Part shown: positions 8,771 through 18,247 of the stretch, piece by piece
Position numbering within the stretch: position 1 is the stretch's first letter
How the letters are laid out: every line of letters begins with the position of its first letter
Assembly: GCA_022842595.1 (NCBI GenBank)
Contig: JALHPF010000004.1
Location: 1 to 64,000 of the forward strand
DNA length: 64,000 nucleotides
Direction: 5' to 3'
Origin: Rubrivivax sp.
Lineage (GTDB): Bacteria > Pseudomonadota > Gammaproteobacteria > Burkholderiales > Burkholderiaceae_C
The notes under the pieces: model-generated
Told to the model about the DNA's origin: nothing
Databases searched by the model: none
What the model saw: only the letters and a program-made list of their open reading frames with translations
Made by a program: the position numbers and the translations under genes

Positions 8771-9928
8771 TCACAGTGATGAAAGCGTCTGCGAGTGCCA
8801 GAAGTCGTCGTCGACACGCTTCAGCCGCAGACGCAGGTCGGTTCCCAGTCGTTCTGCCTGCAGCCATTCGAAGCGCGGCGCGTCGCCCAGCGCAGCCAGG
8901 GGCTGCCAGTCAACCATGCCCCGGCCCGGTCCCAGCAGCAGCGGCGCCTGGTAGACCAGCAGTTCGTCGACCAGGCCTTCACGCAGCAGGGCACCGCTGA
9001 GCGCCGCACCGGCCTCGACATGCACTTCGTTGGCGTCGCGGGCGGCCAGCCAGGCCAGCAGGGCGTGCAGGTCGATGCGGCCTTCGGCGGTGGCGGCCAG
9101 GGCCACGGTCTGCGCGCCGGCGCTGCCCAGGGCCTGGGCCCGCCGCGCAGCATCGGCGTCGCCATGAACGCCGGCAACGACGCAGCCGCCGGGCAGGCTG
9201 ATCAGTTGCGCGTCGGCCGGCGTGCGGAATTGGCTGTCTGCCACCACCCGCAGCGGCTGCCAGCTGCCCGCACGGCCGCGCACGTCCAGGCGCGGGTTGT
9301 CGGCGATCACGGTGCCGACACCCGTGACGACGACCGAAGCGCGCTGGCGCCAGGCGTGGCCGTCGGCGCGGGCTTCGCTGGACGTGATCCATTGGCTGCT
9401 GCCGTCGGGCAGCGCGGTGCGGCCGTCGAGGCTGGTCGCCAGCTTCATGCGCACCCAGGGCCGACCGCGTGCCACGCGCGAGAAGAAGCCGATGTTCAGC
9501 TGCCAGGCGGCAGCGGCCAGATCGGCGTCGACACCGTCGACCACCACACCGGCAGCGCGCAGACGTGCCGCGCCTTGGCCCGCCACCTGTGCAAAGGGGT
9601 CACGCACGGCCACCACCACCCGCGCCACGCCCGCGGCCACGAGCGCGTCGCAGCAGGGCGGTGTGCGACCGTGATGGGCACAGGGCTCCAGCGTTACCCA
9701 GGCGGTGGCCCCGCGCACCTGGGCGCCTGCGGCGGCGGCCGCGCGCAGGGCCATGACTTCGGCATGGGCCTGGCCCGGCGGCTGGGTGGCACCCACGCCG
9801 AGTACTTGCCCGTCGGCATGCCCGATGACGCAGCCCACGCGCGGATTGGGCTCGGTGTTGCCGATCGCCGTGGCGGCCAGCGCCAGGGCTTCGGTCATGC
9901 GCTGTCGGTCCAGTACGGCCTGCTGCAT
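8771..9928 (-). CDS. ribD: Bifunctional riboflavin deaminase/reductase RibD
   Basis: This 385-residue protein has an N-terminal zinc deaminase domain with HAEVMAL and PCAHHGRTPPC (zinc ligands and proton-shuttling Glu). The C-terminal reductase domain starts near RPWVRMKLATSLDGRTA. It converts the GTP cyclohydrolase II product to 5-amino-6-ribitylamino-uracil phosphate in two steps. The ATG at 9928 gives family length; an internal ATG 30 bp downstream is possible, and neither has a strong Shine-Dalgarno. It lies downstream of the minor-pilin operon with a 54-bp gap and upstream of the PEP-CTERM gene. Confidence 0.94.
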   Translation of the reverse strand: MQQAVLDRQRMTEALALAATAIGNTEPNPRVGCVIGHADGQVLGVGATQPPGQAHAEVMALRAAAAAGAQVRGATAWVTLEPCAHHGRTPPCCDALVAAGVARVVVAVRDPFAQVAGQGAARLRAAGVVVDGVDADLAAAAWQLNIGFFSRVARGRPWVRMKLATSLDGRTALPDGSSQWITSSEARADGHAWRQRASVVVTGVGTVIADNPRLDVRGRAGSWQPLRVVADSQFRTPADAQLISLPGGCVVAGVHGDADAARRAQALGSAGAQTVALAATAEGRIDLHALLAWLAARDANEVHVEAGAALSGALLREGLVDELLVYQAPLLLGPGRGMVDWQPLAALGDAPRFEWLQAERLGTDLRLRLKRVDDDFWHSQTLSSL

Positions 9929-9982
9929 GGCCGGCAGTATCCCAGGGCCGCGTTGCCCGGCCGCTTCAGGGCAGCCTGCGGG

Positions 9983-11236
9983 TCAGATGTAGGGCTGGAT
10001 GCCGTTCTGGTGGACGCGGGTGTTGGCGTTGACCATGTCGGTGCTCGAAAGCGCGTCCACCGGGCAGGTGTGTGAACCGCTGATCACGAGGAAGTTCTGG
10101 TCGCGCAAGGCTGCGCCGCGGACGCTGCCGTCGACGGTGTAGTCCAGCGGATGGGCGCTGTTCTTCGAGGTGGACGTGCCGTCGCCGGTGAGCGTGGTGT
10201 AGCGACACACGGTGCGCTCGTCCCCTTCCCGGGCGTCGCCGGTGCCAATGGTCCAAAGGCCCACGGTGGAGCCGACAAAAGCCAGCGGCAGCACACGCAA
10301 CCGGCCCGACCACTTGCGGTCCGGGTTCGAATAGATGGCGCAGTAATAGGCCACTGGTCGTGCCGATTGCTCGAATTCCTGGGGACTGTCGTCGAAGCAC
10401 TCGTAGCCTGGGCTGGGGTGGCCTCTGCTCGCCAGGGTGAGTTCCATGTCCAGGTTCAGCGCCAGCCCGGTGGGGGCTTCGGCCTCCGCCTCGTCGGGCT
10501 GGGCTGCCGGGTTGGCGAAGTTGACGTAGCCCGAGAGCAACTGCGCCGTCCGGCTGGTGTCACAACTGTCCAGGGTGGCAGCCACGGCCGTTGCCTGGAG
10601 CGTGTCGGTTGAAACATCGGTCTCGATGGCGCAAACCCGTTCGATCACGCCGCTGACGTTGTTGAAGACCCAGGCCACCTTCCTGCCCGTGGTCTGGGGC
10701 GGCACGAAGCCGCTGGTGCCGTCGCCGAAGTTCTTCGCCATACGCGGTATCAGCGGGCTACGGTTGTTCACGCGACGCGCAATACCCTGGTTCTGCGGCA
10801 GCACCAGGGCACCGGCCAGTTCCGGCGAAATGCCGGCGATCGTGGTGTTCAGGGAGACGTTCTGGTCCTGGCCCGTGCGATCGGTCCAGCTGACGTTGAC
10901 TGCAACGGTCAGCGGTGCCGGTGCCTGCTGCACGGGCACGGTGCGGCGGACGGCGTAGGTCGCGTTGCGGCCGACGATCTGACTGTCCAAGCTGGCGATG
11001 TCGGCGAAGTTGACGCCGGGGCCACCCTGCAGGGTGGCGAAGGCGCGCCAGCGCTCGATCTCCTGTTGCGCCAGGCGCAGGGCTTCGGCGCGCTGCCTGG
11101 ATACGTCGCTGTTGCTGCGCAGCGTGGCTTGCAGGCCGACGATGGCCACCAGACCAAAAGCCATGACCGCCAGGGCGACGACGGCCTCGATGAGCGAAAC
11201 GCCGCGCCGCACTCGTTGGAAACGCAAGGCATTCAT
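9983..11236 (-). CDS. PilV-like type IV pilus minor pilin, enlarged
   Basis: The N-terminus carries a class III prepilin signal: a basic leader, then the peptidase site before VSLIE and a hydrophobic helix (about 13-38) with the conserved Glu at mature position 5. PilD would cleave and N-methylate it. The rest (about residues 60-417) is a large Cys-containing globular part, roughly twice the usual PilV length. It is the last gene of the minor-pilin operon and overlaps the PilX-like stop by 4 bp. The role as a pilus priming or tip subunit is inferred from the operon. The size suggests an adhesive or effector domain fused to the pilin helix. Confidence 0.82.
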   Translation of the reverse strand: MNALRFQRVRRGVSLIEAVVALAVMAFGLVAIVGLQATLRSNSDVSRQRAEALRLAQQEIERWRAFATLQGGPGVNFADIASLDSQIVGRNATYAVRRTVPVQQAPAPLTVAVNVSWTDRTGQDQNVSLNTTIAGISPELAGALVLPQNQGIARRVNNRSPLIPRMAKNFGDGTSGFVPPQTTGRKVAWVFNNVSGVIERVCAIETDVSTDTLQATAVAATLDSCDTSRTAQLLSGYVNFANPAAQPDEAEAEAPTGLALNLDMELTLASRGHPSPGYECFDDSPQEFEQSARPVAYYCAIYSNPDRKWSGRLRVLPLAFVGSTVGLWTIGTGDAREGDERTVCRYTTLTGDGTSTSKNSAHPLDYTVDGSVRGAALRDQNFLVISGSHTCPVDALSSTDMVNANTRVHQNGIQPYI

Positions 11237-12609
11237 TGGAAATCCCTCCAGCCGCCCGGAACCCGGACGAACGATCCCGAGCGATGCAGCAGGTGTTGCA
11301 TCACGTCGCGGTTGAAAACGATCCGGCCACCGGCGGTGGCATCGAGGGCGTCTTCGACGAATGCGCCACCCTGGATTTCGGGTGTGCCTGTCCAGGCGCC
11401 GGACTGGCTGTAGACGAAGCCGAAGATGCGCACGTTGGCCGTGGCGACGACGTTGCCCGTGGCGACAATGACGACCGGGCCGGTGTTGGCCGGGTCCGCA
11501 GGGTTCGGCGCGCTGCCGATGTCGCCGGCAGCGTCGAGCACGAGGTCGCCGTTGATCCAGATGACACGGCCCGGGTTCTGGTTGACCAGGGTCGCCAGCG
11601 TCTGGCAGCCGGGTGCCAGCGGGCAGTTGATGGCCGCAGGCTGGAACTGGTAGGTGTTGGGTAGCGTGCCGAAGACCGAATCGAACACGCGGTTGGGGTT
11701 CATCGGGGGCACGGCCACCTTCAGCGAATTCGGCGAAACATCGTTGAGCAATTCGTCGTTCTCGACGAAGGAGTCGCCGTTCGACCCGGGTATCGACAGC
11801 AGGCTCATACCCGCCGAGTTGATGGCGCCACCTGCCTGCACCGTGACGCCGCCGCTGTCAGGATCGGTATTCACGACCTGCAAGGCGCCGCCCAGCACAC
11901 TGTCGCGAACGGTCAGGGCGGCGGCCGGAGTCGATGGCAGGGCCGACTTCAAGGCCACCATCGCATGGACTGTGGCCCGGCCTTCCTGCGCTGCGGCGGC
12001 GCCGGGGAAATCCAGGCAGGCCGGGTCGAGGCTGGTGCAGCCGTTGACTTCGATCATCACCAGGCCGGGCCTGGTGACGACCGGCGTATTGACGTTCGGC
12101 ACGAGCGGGTCGTAGATGCTGAAGCGGACACGGAATGCCGGGAATGGCCCGGCGCCGACAGGCGCAGCGAGTACGGGTGCGCCCTGAACCGGGCAATCGC
12201 ATACCCAGTCGCCGCCGTTGAACACACAGCTGGGCATCAGCGGAACGGGCGGTGCTGGCGCGATCGGCGCCGCCGCCAGGGGGTCGGCCACCGGTATGAG
12301 CTGGCCGTCGTCGTCGATATTCAGATAGCGCTGTCGGAACGATGTGGCGTTGGCCGCGGCGCCTGCTTCGCGGCAGTTGTTGCCGATGCGGCCGCCGTTG
12401 AGCATGGCCAGCGCCCATTCGACACCGGCTTCTGCAGCTTCGATGGCCTGTGTCGACCGGTATTGGTTGGCCGAGGTGCGCTGCTCGAAGATGAGATTGC
12501 GGCTGCTGTAGGCCCCGGCCAGTGCCATGATGAAGAACAGCACCATCACGGCAATGAGCGAAGCCGCACCGCGAGGGTGGGGGGAGGTGGGCTGGGGGGC
12601 GCTTGTCAT
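11233..12609 (-). CDS. PilX-like minor pilin, enlarged
   Basis: 458 residues from the ATG at 12609. The track's start at 12693 lies within the upstream gene. After a short leader, the sequence GAASLIAVMVLFFIMALAGAY forms the N-terminal helix characteristic of PilX proteins, followed by the typical RTSANQYRSTQAIEAAEAG segment. The long C-terminal region contains several Cys and many Asn/Pro residues with a beta-rich look. PilX proteins are usually under 200 residues, so this is a strongly extended member. Minor pilins of this type help initiate pilus assembly. It starts 10 bp after the pilW stop. Confidence 0.82.
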   Translation of the reverse strand: MTSAPQPTSPHPRGAASLIAVMVLFFIMALAGAYSSRNLIFEQRTSANQYRSTQAIEAAEAGVEWALAMLNGGRIGNNCREAGAAANATSFRQRYLNIDDDGQLIPVADPLAAAPIAPAPPVPLMPSCVFNGGDWVCDCPVQGAPVLAAPVGAGPFPAFRVRFSIYDPLVPNVNTPVVTRPGLVMIEVNGCTSLDPACLDFPGAAAAQEGRATVHAMVALKSALPSTPAAALTVRDSVLGGALQVVNTDPDSGGVTVQAGGAINSAGMSLLSIPGSNGDSFVENDELLNDVSPNSLKVAVPPMNPNRVFDSVFGTLPNTYQFQPAAINCPLAPGCQTLATLVNQNPGRVIWINGDLVLDAAGDIGSAPNPADPANTGPVVIVATGNVVATANVRIFGFVYSQSGAWTGTPEIQGGAFVEDALDATAGGRIVFNRDVMQHLLHRSGSFVRVPGGWRDFQ

Positions 12610-12619
12610 GGTGTGGCGT

Positions 12620-13318
12620 TCAGCCCGGCGGGCAGGCCATGCCCGGGTTGGCAGGATCGTTGAAGCGCACCCAGTCGTTGCGCAGCCGTACACGGCTGTT
12701 GATCTCGCGCACCACCTGCGGGTCGCCCACGGCCTCGCCGCGGATGAAGATGACGAGCTCGCGCATCACCAGTTCCGGCCAGCAGTTCGATGTGCCATCG
12801 GCGCAGGGCACCGGGCAGGGCAGCCGACTCTGCAGGCCGGCGGCCGGCGTGATGGTGAACGCGGTGATGCGCACGGTGCGCGGGTCGGTGAGCTGCTGCC
12901 AGCCCCCGCCCATCTGGGCTTCGATCACGCCGTTGGCGAGCCTGTACCCGTAGGGCCCGTTGTCGCCGGCGTTGTAGTAGTAGGCAAAGCCCACTTCATC
13001 GAAATCGGGCGCCGTGGTGGTGATGTCGGCCAGGGCGTTGACCGTCGGGGCGACATCGGGTGTCGCGATGCCGGCCTGTGCGCCCTCGACACCCGCGAAG
13101 CCAGCGCGGCGCAATTGCCGAGTGATGATGTCGCCTGTGGCGCGCAGGTCTTGCTGCACCTGCAGTTCGACCGTCAGCTTGCGGTTGTCGCTCAACTGGC
13201 CGGCCACCAGCGTGACGGCGGCAGCGACGATGAACAGGCCGATGGTGACGCCCACCATCAGCTCGACCAGCGACATGCCGTGCTGGCGTCGGCGCTGGCG
13301 CAGGTGCGTGCCGGTCAT
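12620..13318 (-). CDS. PilW-like minor pilin
   Basis: 232 residues from the ATG at 13318, which overlaps the preceding stop by 4 bp. The class III signal is clear: an Arg-rich leader, then G before MSLVELMVGVTIGLF. The soluble part includes the PilW-typical block around QVQQDLRATGDIITRQLRRAGF and ends with a Cys-containing segment. It acts with the neighbouring PilX-, PilV- and GspH-like proteins in pilus priming, inferred from family and order. The track's start (13336) adds six residues and is less likely. Confidence 0.87.
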   Translation of the reverse strand: MTGTHLRQRRRQHGMSLVELMVGVTIGLFIVAAAVTLVAGQLSDNRKLTVELQVQQDLRATGDIITRQLRRAGFAGVEGAQAGIATPDVAPTVNALADITTTAPDFDEVGFAYYYNAGDNGPYGYRLANGVIEAQMGGGWQQLTDPRTVRITAFTITPAAGLQSRLPCPVPCADGTSNCWPELVMRELVIFIRGEAVGDPQVVREINSRVRLRNDWVRFNDPANPGMACPPG

Positions 13319-13944
13319 GGCTCGAATGCCGGGCATTCCGCCTCCTGCATCGTCGAGAGCGGCGGCTTGCAGACCATCGGCCGGCCCGAACGTTCGATCC
13401 AGGTGCGCAGCGTGCGTTCGCTGTCCAGGAAGGCGTCGATGCGGAAGTCGTCGATGGCCGTGGGGCCGGCGTCGTTCGGGTTCGACAACAGCCCGCCCGT
13501 GGCCGGGTCATAGCCGAACGACCGGCGAAACTGTTCGGGCGGCCCCAGAGGCCTGACCGTGACCGCGCTCCGTGCCGGAACCTGCACCGTTCGAACTTCG
13601 GTTCGGTCGACCATGCCGGCGCAGGCATTGCCGGGGCCCCGGGTGCAGTCGCAGGAGCCCTGCGCGCCCTGGACGAAGGGCGCCGTGTACATGGTGTAGC
13701 AGCTGAGGTTCTCGGTATTCCTGAAGGCCACCCGCACCACCGTGTTCCGCGAGATGGCCTCACTGCGCGCGAACTGCATGTCGGTCACCAGCTGGGCCTG
13801 GATGCCGCGCAGCCGCTGCATCTCGATCATGCCGGTGAAGGCAGGAATGGCCAGGGCGGCGATGATGGCGGCGACCGCCACCACACCCATCAGCTCCACC
13901 AGGGTGAAGCCGCGAAACAAGGCAGCGGCCTGAAAACGTCGCAT
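13315..13944 (-). CDS. GspH/FimT-like minor pseudopilin
   Basis: 209 residues from the ATG at 13944. The class III leader precedes FTLVELMGVVAVAAIIAALAIP, then the characteristic FimT/GspH stretch with QLVTDMQFARSEAISRN. Two Cys pairs in the C-terminal half (around GSCDC and NACAG) suggest disulfides after export. FimT/FimU-type pilins form part of the initiation complex and in some bacteria bind DNA during uptake. That function is known for the family and not shown here. It lies 8 bp after the pilE-like stop. Confidence 0.84.
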   Translation of the reverse strand: MRRFQAAALFRGFTLVELMGVVAVAAIIAALAIPAFTGMIEMQRLRGIQAQLVTDMQFARSEAISRNTVVRVAFRNTENLSCYTMYTAPFVQGAQGSCDCTRGPGNACAGMVDRTEVRTVQVPARSAVTVRPLGPPEQFRRSFGYDPATGGLLSNPNDAGPTAIDDFRIDAFLDSERTLRTWIERSGRPMVCKPPLSTMQEAECPAFEP

Positions 13945-13952
13945 CGGCAGCC

Positions 13953-14456
13953 CTAGCGTGCCCAGCAACGGCCGGGGTCGGGGTTCTCAGCGCCCCAGTT
14001 GATGCTGGTGGTGCCCGACCCGTAGGTCAGCACGCCATTGCTCGCCCGCACGCCTACCTGGCGGCAAGTGCCATCCTGTGACTGCGAATTGTCCTGATTG
14101 GCGGTGGCCACGAGCGTGTAGGCGGTTTCAGACAGGCCGTCGATGGTGAGCGAGTAGTAACCCGCCGCACTGTGGGGCGGCAGCCGCAGACCGTTGGGTT
14201 CGTTGCCGGCCCCTGCGGTGTTGAAGTTGGCATAGGCCAGGTTGTTCGAACGCCAGCGCTCCTGCGCCTGCTGCAGGGCGGTCAGCGCGGCAATGGCGTC
14301 GGCACGACGGCTCTTGCGCATCTGGTCGACGAAGCTGGGGTAAGCAACGGCCAGAAGAACGCCAACGACGAAGATGCCGATCATCAGCTCGATCAGGGTG
14401 AACCCGCGCCCGGGCCTCAGCCGGCGCGGGCTCGCTGGAATGCTGGCTGCGGTCAT
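13953..14456 (-). CDS. PilE-like type IV pilin
   Basis: This 167-residue pilin has a short basic leader, the cleavage and methylation site before FTLIELMIGIFVVGVLLAVAYP, then a typical small pilin head domain with one C-terminal Cys pair (TCRQVG near 132 and the RCW end). Length and spacing match PilE/minor pilin members found within fimT-pilVWX clusters. It may be a minor rather than the major pilin; expression level would decide. It precedes the second GspH-like gene and follows the first by about 105 bp. Confidence 0.86.
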   Translation of the reverse strand: MTAASIPASPRRLRPGRGFTLIELMIGIFVVGVLLAVAYPSFVDQMRKSRRADAIAALTALQQAQERWRSNNLAYANFNTAGAGNEPNGLRLPPHSAAGYYSLTIDGLSETAYTLVATANQDNSQSQDGTCRQVGVRASNGVLTYGSGTTSINWGAENPDPGRCWAR

Positions 14457-14561
14457 CAGACGGATTATGTGAATTGCGTCATGGCTTGCCGCCCACCGCT
14501 CATCGCGTGGCGGCTCCCGCCCGTCGTGGCAAAGCCGCCACAGCGGCGCCGGGCCACGCCT

Positions 14562-15128
14562 TCAGCATGTCGGGTACCCGGTCACGCCATTGGGGCTGCA
14601 GGCCCGGGTTCGGCCCATGATGTTGACGATCTGGTGCACTGCCGCGCCGCTGCGCGCCACGACGCGCAGCGTTCCGGTCGGGGTGCTGGTGCCATGCACC
14701 GGGTGGAAAAGGATCGAACCGACGTTGGCGCGCACCTGAACCGGGCCGCCGGCCGGGAAGAACACCGTGCGTCTGGACTGCGCGCCGCCTACGCATTGCA
14801 CGGCGCCGCTGGCTTGACAACGACAGGCGTTGGCAGGGCCGTCGTGCACCACATAGCAGCTGCCGGCGGCGTCGGCCCGGAAGCTCAGGCGCTGGCCGTC
14901 GGCCTGGGCCACGGCCAGGCTGCGTGTGTGCTGGATGTCGGTGGCGAGCTGCGCCGCCGTTCCTTCCAGGTGTCGCCGTTCGGCAAGCTTGCCGAAGCTG
15001 GGCAGGGCCGAACCCAGCAAGGTGATCACGATCGCCAGCGCGACCAGGCATTCGATCAGCGTCAGGCCGCGGTGGCAGGGAATCGAGCGGTTGATGGGAC
15101 GGCTGAGGCGGCGGCACGGTGTCTTCAT
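14562..15128 (-). CDS. GspH/FimT-like pseudopilin (first gene of the pilin operon)
   Basis: 188 residues from the ATG at 15128, which has CCGGAG upstream. The track's 15242 start adds 38 residues with no family match. The prepilin motif GLTLIECLVALAIVITLLG is followed by the FimT-like LATDIQHTRSLAVAQADG. Two CxC pairs occur in the mid-region. It is a paralogue of the protein at 13315-13944, so the operon carries two FimT-type pilins. The preceding 157-bp spacer to nrdR is the likely operon promoter region, though I could not fix the boxes. Confidence 0.82.
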   Translation of the reverse strand: MKTPCRRLSRPINRSIPCHRGLTLIECLVALAIVITLLGSALPSFGKLAERRHLEGTAAQLATDIQHTRSLAVAQADGQRLSFRADAAGSCYVVHDGPANACRCQASGAVQCVGGAQSRRTVFFPAGGPVQVRANVGSILFHPVHGTSTPTGTLRVVARSGAAVHQIVNIMGRTRACSPNGVTGYPTC

Positions 15129-15285
15129 GGGGCGGCTCCGGTTCGGTAGGTCGTGCCGCCACTTTAGGAATCTGCCGGCGCCGCCGCGACCCGCGGTGGT
15201 GGGTCGCAGGCGTAGCCCTGTGGTGTGCCCCCGGCCGGCCACGCGCGCCCACCCCTGGTCAGGGGCCCCCGGGCCGGGGGGGCGA

Positions 15286-15729
15286 CTAGATGTCCCGGAT
15301 CAGTTGCCGGAAGGCGTCGACATCCTCGAACTGCCGATAGACCGAGGCGAATCGGATGTAGGCCACCTTGTCGATGCGCTTGAGTTCGCGCATCACCAGT
15401 TCGCCCACCCGTGCGCTCGGTACTTCGCGCGCACCGGTGGTCAGCAGCTTGTCTTGTATTCGTTCGATCGCCGAGTCCACCTGCTCGACACTCACCGGCC
15501 GCTTGCGCAGGGCCAGCACCATGCTGGCGCGCAGCTTCGCCGGGTCGAATTCGACCCGGGCGCCGTCCTTCTTCACGACCGCCGGCAAGCTGATCTCGCT
15601 GCGCTCGTAGGTGGTGAAGCGCTTGTCGCAGCTCAGGCAGCGCCGGCGGCGCCGGATGGCGTCGCCTTCCTCGGATTCACGGGTCTCGACGACCTGGGTC
15701 TCGTCGTGGCTGCAATACGGGCAGCGCAT
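15286..15729 (-). CDS. nrdR: Transcriptional repressor NrdR
   Basis: This 147-residue protein has an N-terminal zinc ribbon with two CxxC pairs (CPYC and CLSC), followed by an ATP-cone domain (about 46-136). NrdR senses ATP/dATP and represses ribonucleotide reductase genes at tandem NrdR boxes. It lies 18 bp downstream of glyA on the same strand, a frequent arrangement in beta- and gammaproteobacteria. Length and both domains are standard. Confidence 0.97.
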   Translation of the reverse strand: MRCPYCSHDETQVVETRESEEGDAIRRRRRCLSCDKRFTTYERSEISLPAVVKKDGARVEFDPAKLRASMVLALRKRPVSVEQVDSAIERIQDKLLTTGAREVPSARVGELVMRELKRIDKVAYIRFASVYRQFEDVDAFRQLIRDI

Positions 15730-15747
15730 GCGCAGCTGCCGGGCTGG

Positions 15748-16998
15748 CTAGCGGTAGACCGGGAAGTCGCGGGTGAGCACGGCGACCTTGGCGCGCACCC
15801 CGGCCAGACGGCCCTCGTCATGCGGCTGGTCGAGCACGTCGGCGATCAGGTGCGCGGTCTGCCGGGCTTGTTCTTCCTCGAAGCCGCGCGTCGTCATGGC
15901 CGGTGTGCCCAGGCGGATACCGCTGGTGACCATCGGCTTCTGCGGGTCGTTCGGGATGCCGTTCTTGTTGCAGGTCATATGGGCGCTGCCCAGGATGGCC
16001 TCGGCTTCCTTGCCGGTCAGGTTCTTCGGCCGCAGGTCGACCAGCATGACGTGGCTTTCAGTGCGGCCGCTGACGATACGCAGGCCGCGCTCGGTCAGCG
16101 TGTCGGCCAGCACCTTGGCATTGGCCAGCACCTGCTGCTGGTAGACCTTGAATTCCGGGGCCAGCGCTTCCTTGAAGGCCACCGCCTTGCCGGCGATGAC
16201 GTGCATCAGTGGCCCGCCCTGGATGCCGGGGAACATGGCGCTGTTGATCTTCTTGGCAATCGCCTCGTCCTGGGCCAGCACGATGCCGCCGCGCGGGCCG
16301 CGCAGGCTCTTGTGCGTGGTGCTGGTCACGACGTCGGCATGCGGTACCGGGTTCGGGTACACGCCGGCGGCGATCAGGCCGGCGTAATGGGCCATGTCGA
16401 CCATGAAATACGCGCCGATGGCCTTGGCCACCTTGGCGAAGCGCTCGAAGTCGATGCGCAGGCTGTAGGCGCTGGCGCCGGCGATGATGAGCTTGGGCTT
16501 GTGTTCGTGCGCCAGCCGCTCCATCGCGTCGTAGTCGATGGCCTCGTTCGCGTCCAGGCCGTAGCTGACGACCTTGAACCACTTGCCGCTCATGTTCAGC
16601 GGCATGCCGTGGGTCAGGTGGCCGCCTTCGGCCAGGCTCATGCCCATGATCGTGTCGCCCGGGTTCAGCAAGGCGAAAAACACCGCCTGGTTGGCCTGGC
16701 TGCCACTGTTGGCCTGGACGTTGGCGAAGTTGGCACCGAACAGGGTCTTGAGGCGTTCGATGGCCAGGGTCTCGACGACGTCGACGTTCTCGCAGCCACC
16801 GTAGTAGCGCTTGCCGGGATAGCCTTCGGCGTATTTGTTGGTGAGCTGGCTGCCCTGGGCCTGCATCACCGCCGGGCTGGTGTAGTTCTCGCTGGCGATG
16901 AGCTCGATGTGCTCTTCCTGCCGGCGGTTTTCAGCCTGGACGCTGGCCCAGATCTCGGGATCGATCAGGGCCAGGGTGGATTGGGTGCGGTCGAACAT
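15748..16998 (-). CDS. glyA: Serine hydroxymethyltransferase
   Basis: This 416-residue fold-type I PLP enzyme has the active-site lysine motif [16 protein letters not shown] and the folate-binding N-terminal segment with [15 protein letters not shown]. It interconverts serine and glycine with tetrahydrofolate, supplying one-carbon units. The ATG at 16998 has a good GAGGA Shine-Dalgarno about 6 bp upstream. Full length with no anomalies. It is transcribed together with nrdR downstream. Confidence 0.98.
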   Translation of the reverse strand: MFDRTQSTLALIDPEIWASVQAENRRQEEHIELIASENYTSPAVMQAQGSQLTNKYAEGYPGKRYYGGCENVDVVETLAIERLKTLFGANFANVQANSGSQANQAVFFALLNPGDTIMGMSLAEGGHLTHGMPLNMSGKWFKVVSYGLDANEAIDYDAMERLAHEHKPKLIIAGASAYSLRIDFERFAKVAKAIGAYFMVDMAHYAGLIAAGVYPNPVPHADVVTSTTHKSLRGPRGGIVLAQDEAIAKKINSAMFPGIQGGPLMHVIAGKAVAFKEALAPEFKVYQQQVLANAKVLADTLTERGLRIVSGRTESHVMLVDLRPKNLTGKEAEAILGSAHMTCNKNGIPNDPQKPMVTSGIRLGTPAMTTRGFEEEQARQTAHLIADVLDQPHDEGRLAGVRAKVAVLTRDFPVYR

Positions 16999-17104
16999 GG
17001 CAGTCCTCTGGTGTGGCGAAGGGCCGTCGGGCGGTGCGCAGCATCCTGCAAGCCTTGCGCGGTCAAGGACTGCCTACAAACAGGACAGACTGCCGGCAGG
17101 CCCG

Positions 17105-17129
17105 CCGCGGCTGGTCAGTGTAGCCGCGG
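17105..17129. terminator. Inverted repeat between transglycosylase gene and glyA
   Basis: A perfect 8-bp inverted repeat, CCGCGGCT/AGCCGCGG, with a 9-nt loop lies in the 152-bp spacer after the transglycosylase stop. No clear T-run follows it on the minus strand, so it is at best an imperfect intrinsic terminator or an RNA-stabilising hairpin. Confidence 0.4.
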
Positions 17130-17150
17130 ACCTACTTTTCGGCCGCCCGC

Positions 17151-18083
17151 TCAGGGTTTTGCGGTCAGCAGTGCCACTTGGTCGGCGGGTGTTTCAGGCG
17201 CCGAAGCCGGGCTCTCGGCAGGCGCGGGCAGGGTGGCGTCGACATTCAGCAGCTGCGGCGCTGGCAGCGGCGGCGGGTTGTGCGGCGCATTCAGCGGCAC
17301 ACGCTTGCCATCGGCCACTGCGGCCAGGTAGGCCTGCTCCGAAAGTACCTTGCCGGCATAGCCGCCGTCGCTATCGAGAAAGGCCGCGCCCACGTAGTAC
17401 CGCAGCCCGTCGTGCAGGCTGCCGGCGCGCACGATGCAGTCCTTCAGCACCTGCACGCCCACCCGCAGGTTGCTGATGGGGTCGAATGCGGCGCGGTTGC
17501 CGCCGAACGACACGTACTTGTCGTCGTGGATGTGCGTCATCACCTGCATCAGGCCCTGCGCCCCCACGGGGCTCTGGGCGAACGGGTTGAAGCGTGATTC
17601 GATGGCCATCACCGCCAGGATGAGCGTCGGGTCGAGCTTGGCACGCTGGCCCAGCGCCCAGGCCTCTTGAACCAGCGCGCTGATGGGTTCGGGCGCCACC
17701 TTGTAGCGGCGCGAAATCCACTGCGCCACGGCCGCCTGCTGCCGCGTCAGGTCGCTGGGGTCGGCGGCGGTGGCGCGGGCCACGGCATCGGGGTCGGCGC
17801 TGACCGCCAGCATGTTGCCGGACGCCAGCTGGCGTTCCACCTGGCGCGTCTGCAGCCAGTCGAGGGCCACCACTTCCACCTGATGGCGGATGTCGGCACG
17901 CCCGACGGCGAAGATCAGCAGGGCCACGGCGGCCAGGCCCACGAGGGCCAGGGTGTTGTGGCTGACTTCCATCAGGCCATGGCCGACATCGCGTACGAAG
18001 ACGCTCGCCGACTGCAACGCGGACCTCTGCATCTCGCGCCAGCGCTGACCCTGCGGGCCGGCGGTCTTGGATAGGGGATTCAT
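17151..18083 (-). CDS. Membrane-anchored lytic transglycosylase, SLT domain
   Basis: 310 residues from the ATG at 18083, which has GAGGAG placed well upstream. The track's 18173 start adds 30 residues with no Shine-Dalgarno. A single membrane segment lies at about residues 42-60, and the SLT domain occupies about 145-270. The catalytic Glu is in ILAVMAIESRFNPFAQS, followed by the family motif GAQGLMQVM. It would cleave peptidoglycan glycosidic bonds, giving anhydromuropeptides. The C-terminal tail is Pro/Ala-rich. The substrate and partner machine are unknown. Confidence 0.9.
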   Translation of the reverse strand: MNPLSKTAGPQGQRWREMQRSALQSASVFVRDVGHGLMEVSHNTLALVGLAAVALLIFAVGRADIRHQVEVVALDWLQTRQVERQLASGNMLAVSADPDAVARATAADPSDLTRQQAAVAQWISRRYKVAPEPISALVQEAWALGQRAKLDPTLILAVMAIESRFNPFAQSPVGAQGLMQVMTHIHDDKYVSFGGNRAAFDPISNLRVGVQVLKDCIVRAGSLHDGLRYYVGAAFLDSDGGYAGKVLSEQAYLAAVADGKRVPLNAPHNPPPLPAPQLLNVDATLPAPAESPASAPETPADQVALLTAKP

Positions 18084-18247
18084 CGTGTTCTCCTCGCGCT
18101 CCGGGTAAGGGCGCCGCTGCGAGCGGCATCCTGGGGGCACGGCAATAATCGTTTTGGAGGCCGCCTCATGCATTCAGGCAGCGGGGCTGGTCTCTGTCAG
18201 CCCTGTTCGCCGTTCCGGGTTAACCCTAGATTGGCGATCTGGGCGCG

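Noticed and set aside
14926-17331. 801-residue plus-strand ORF
   Set aside because: Runs antisense through nrdR, glyA and the transglycosylase, all well supported.
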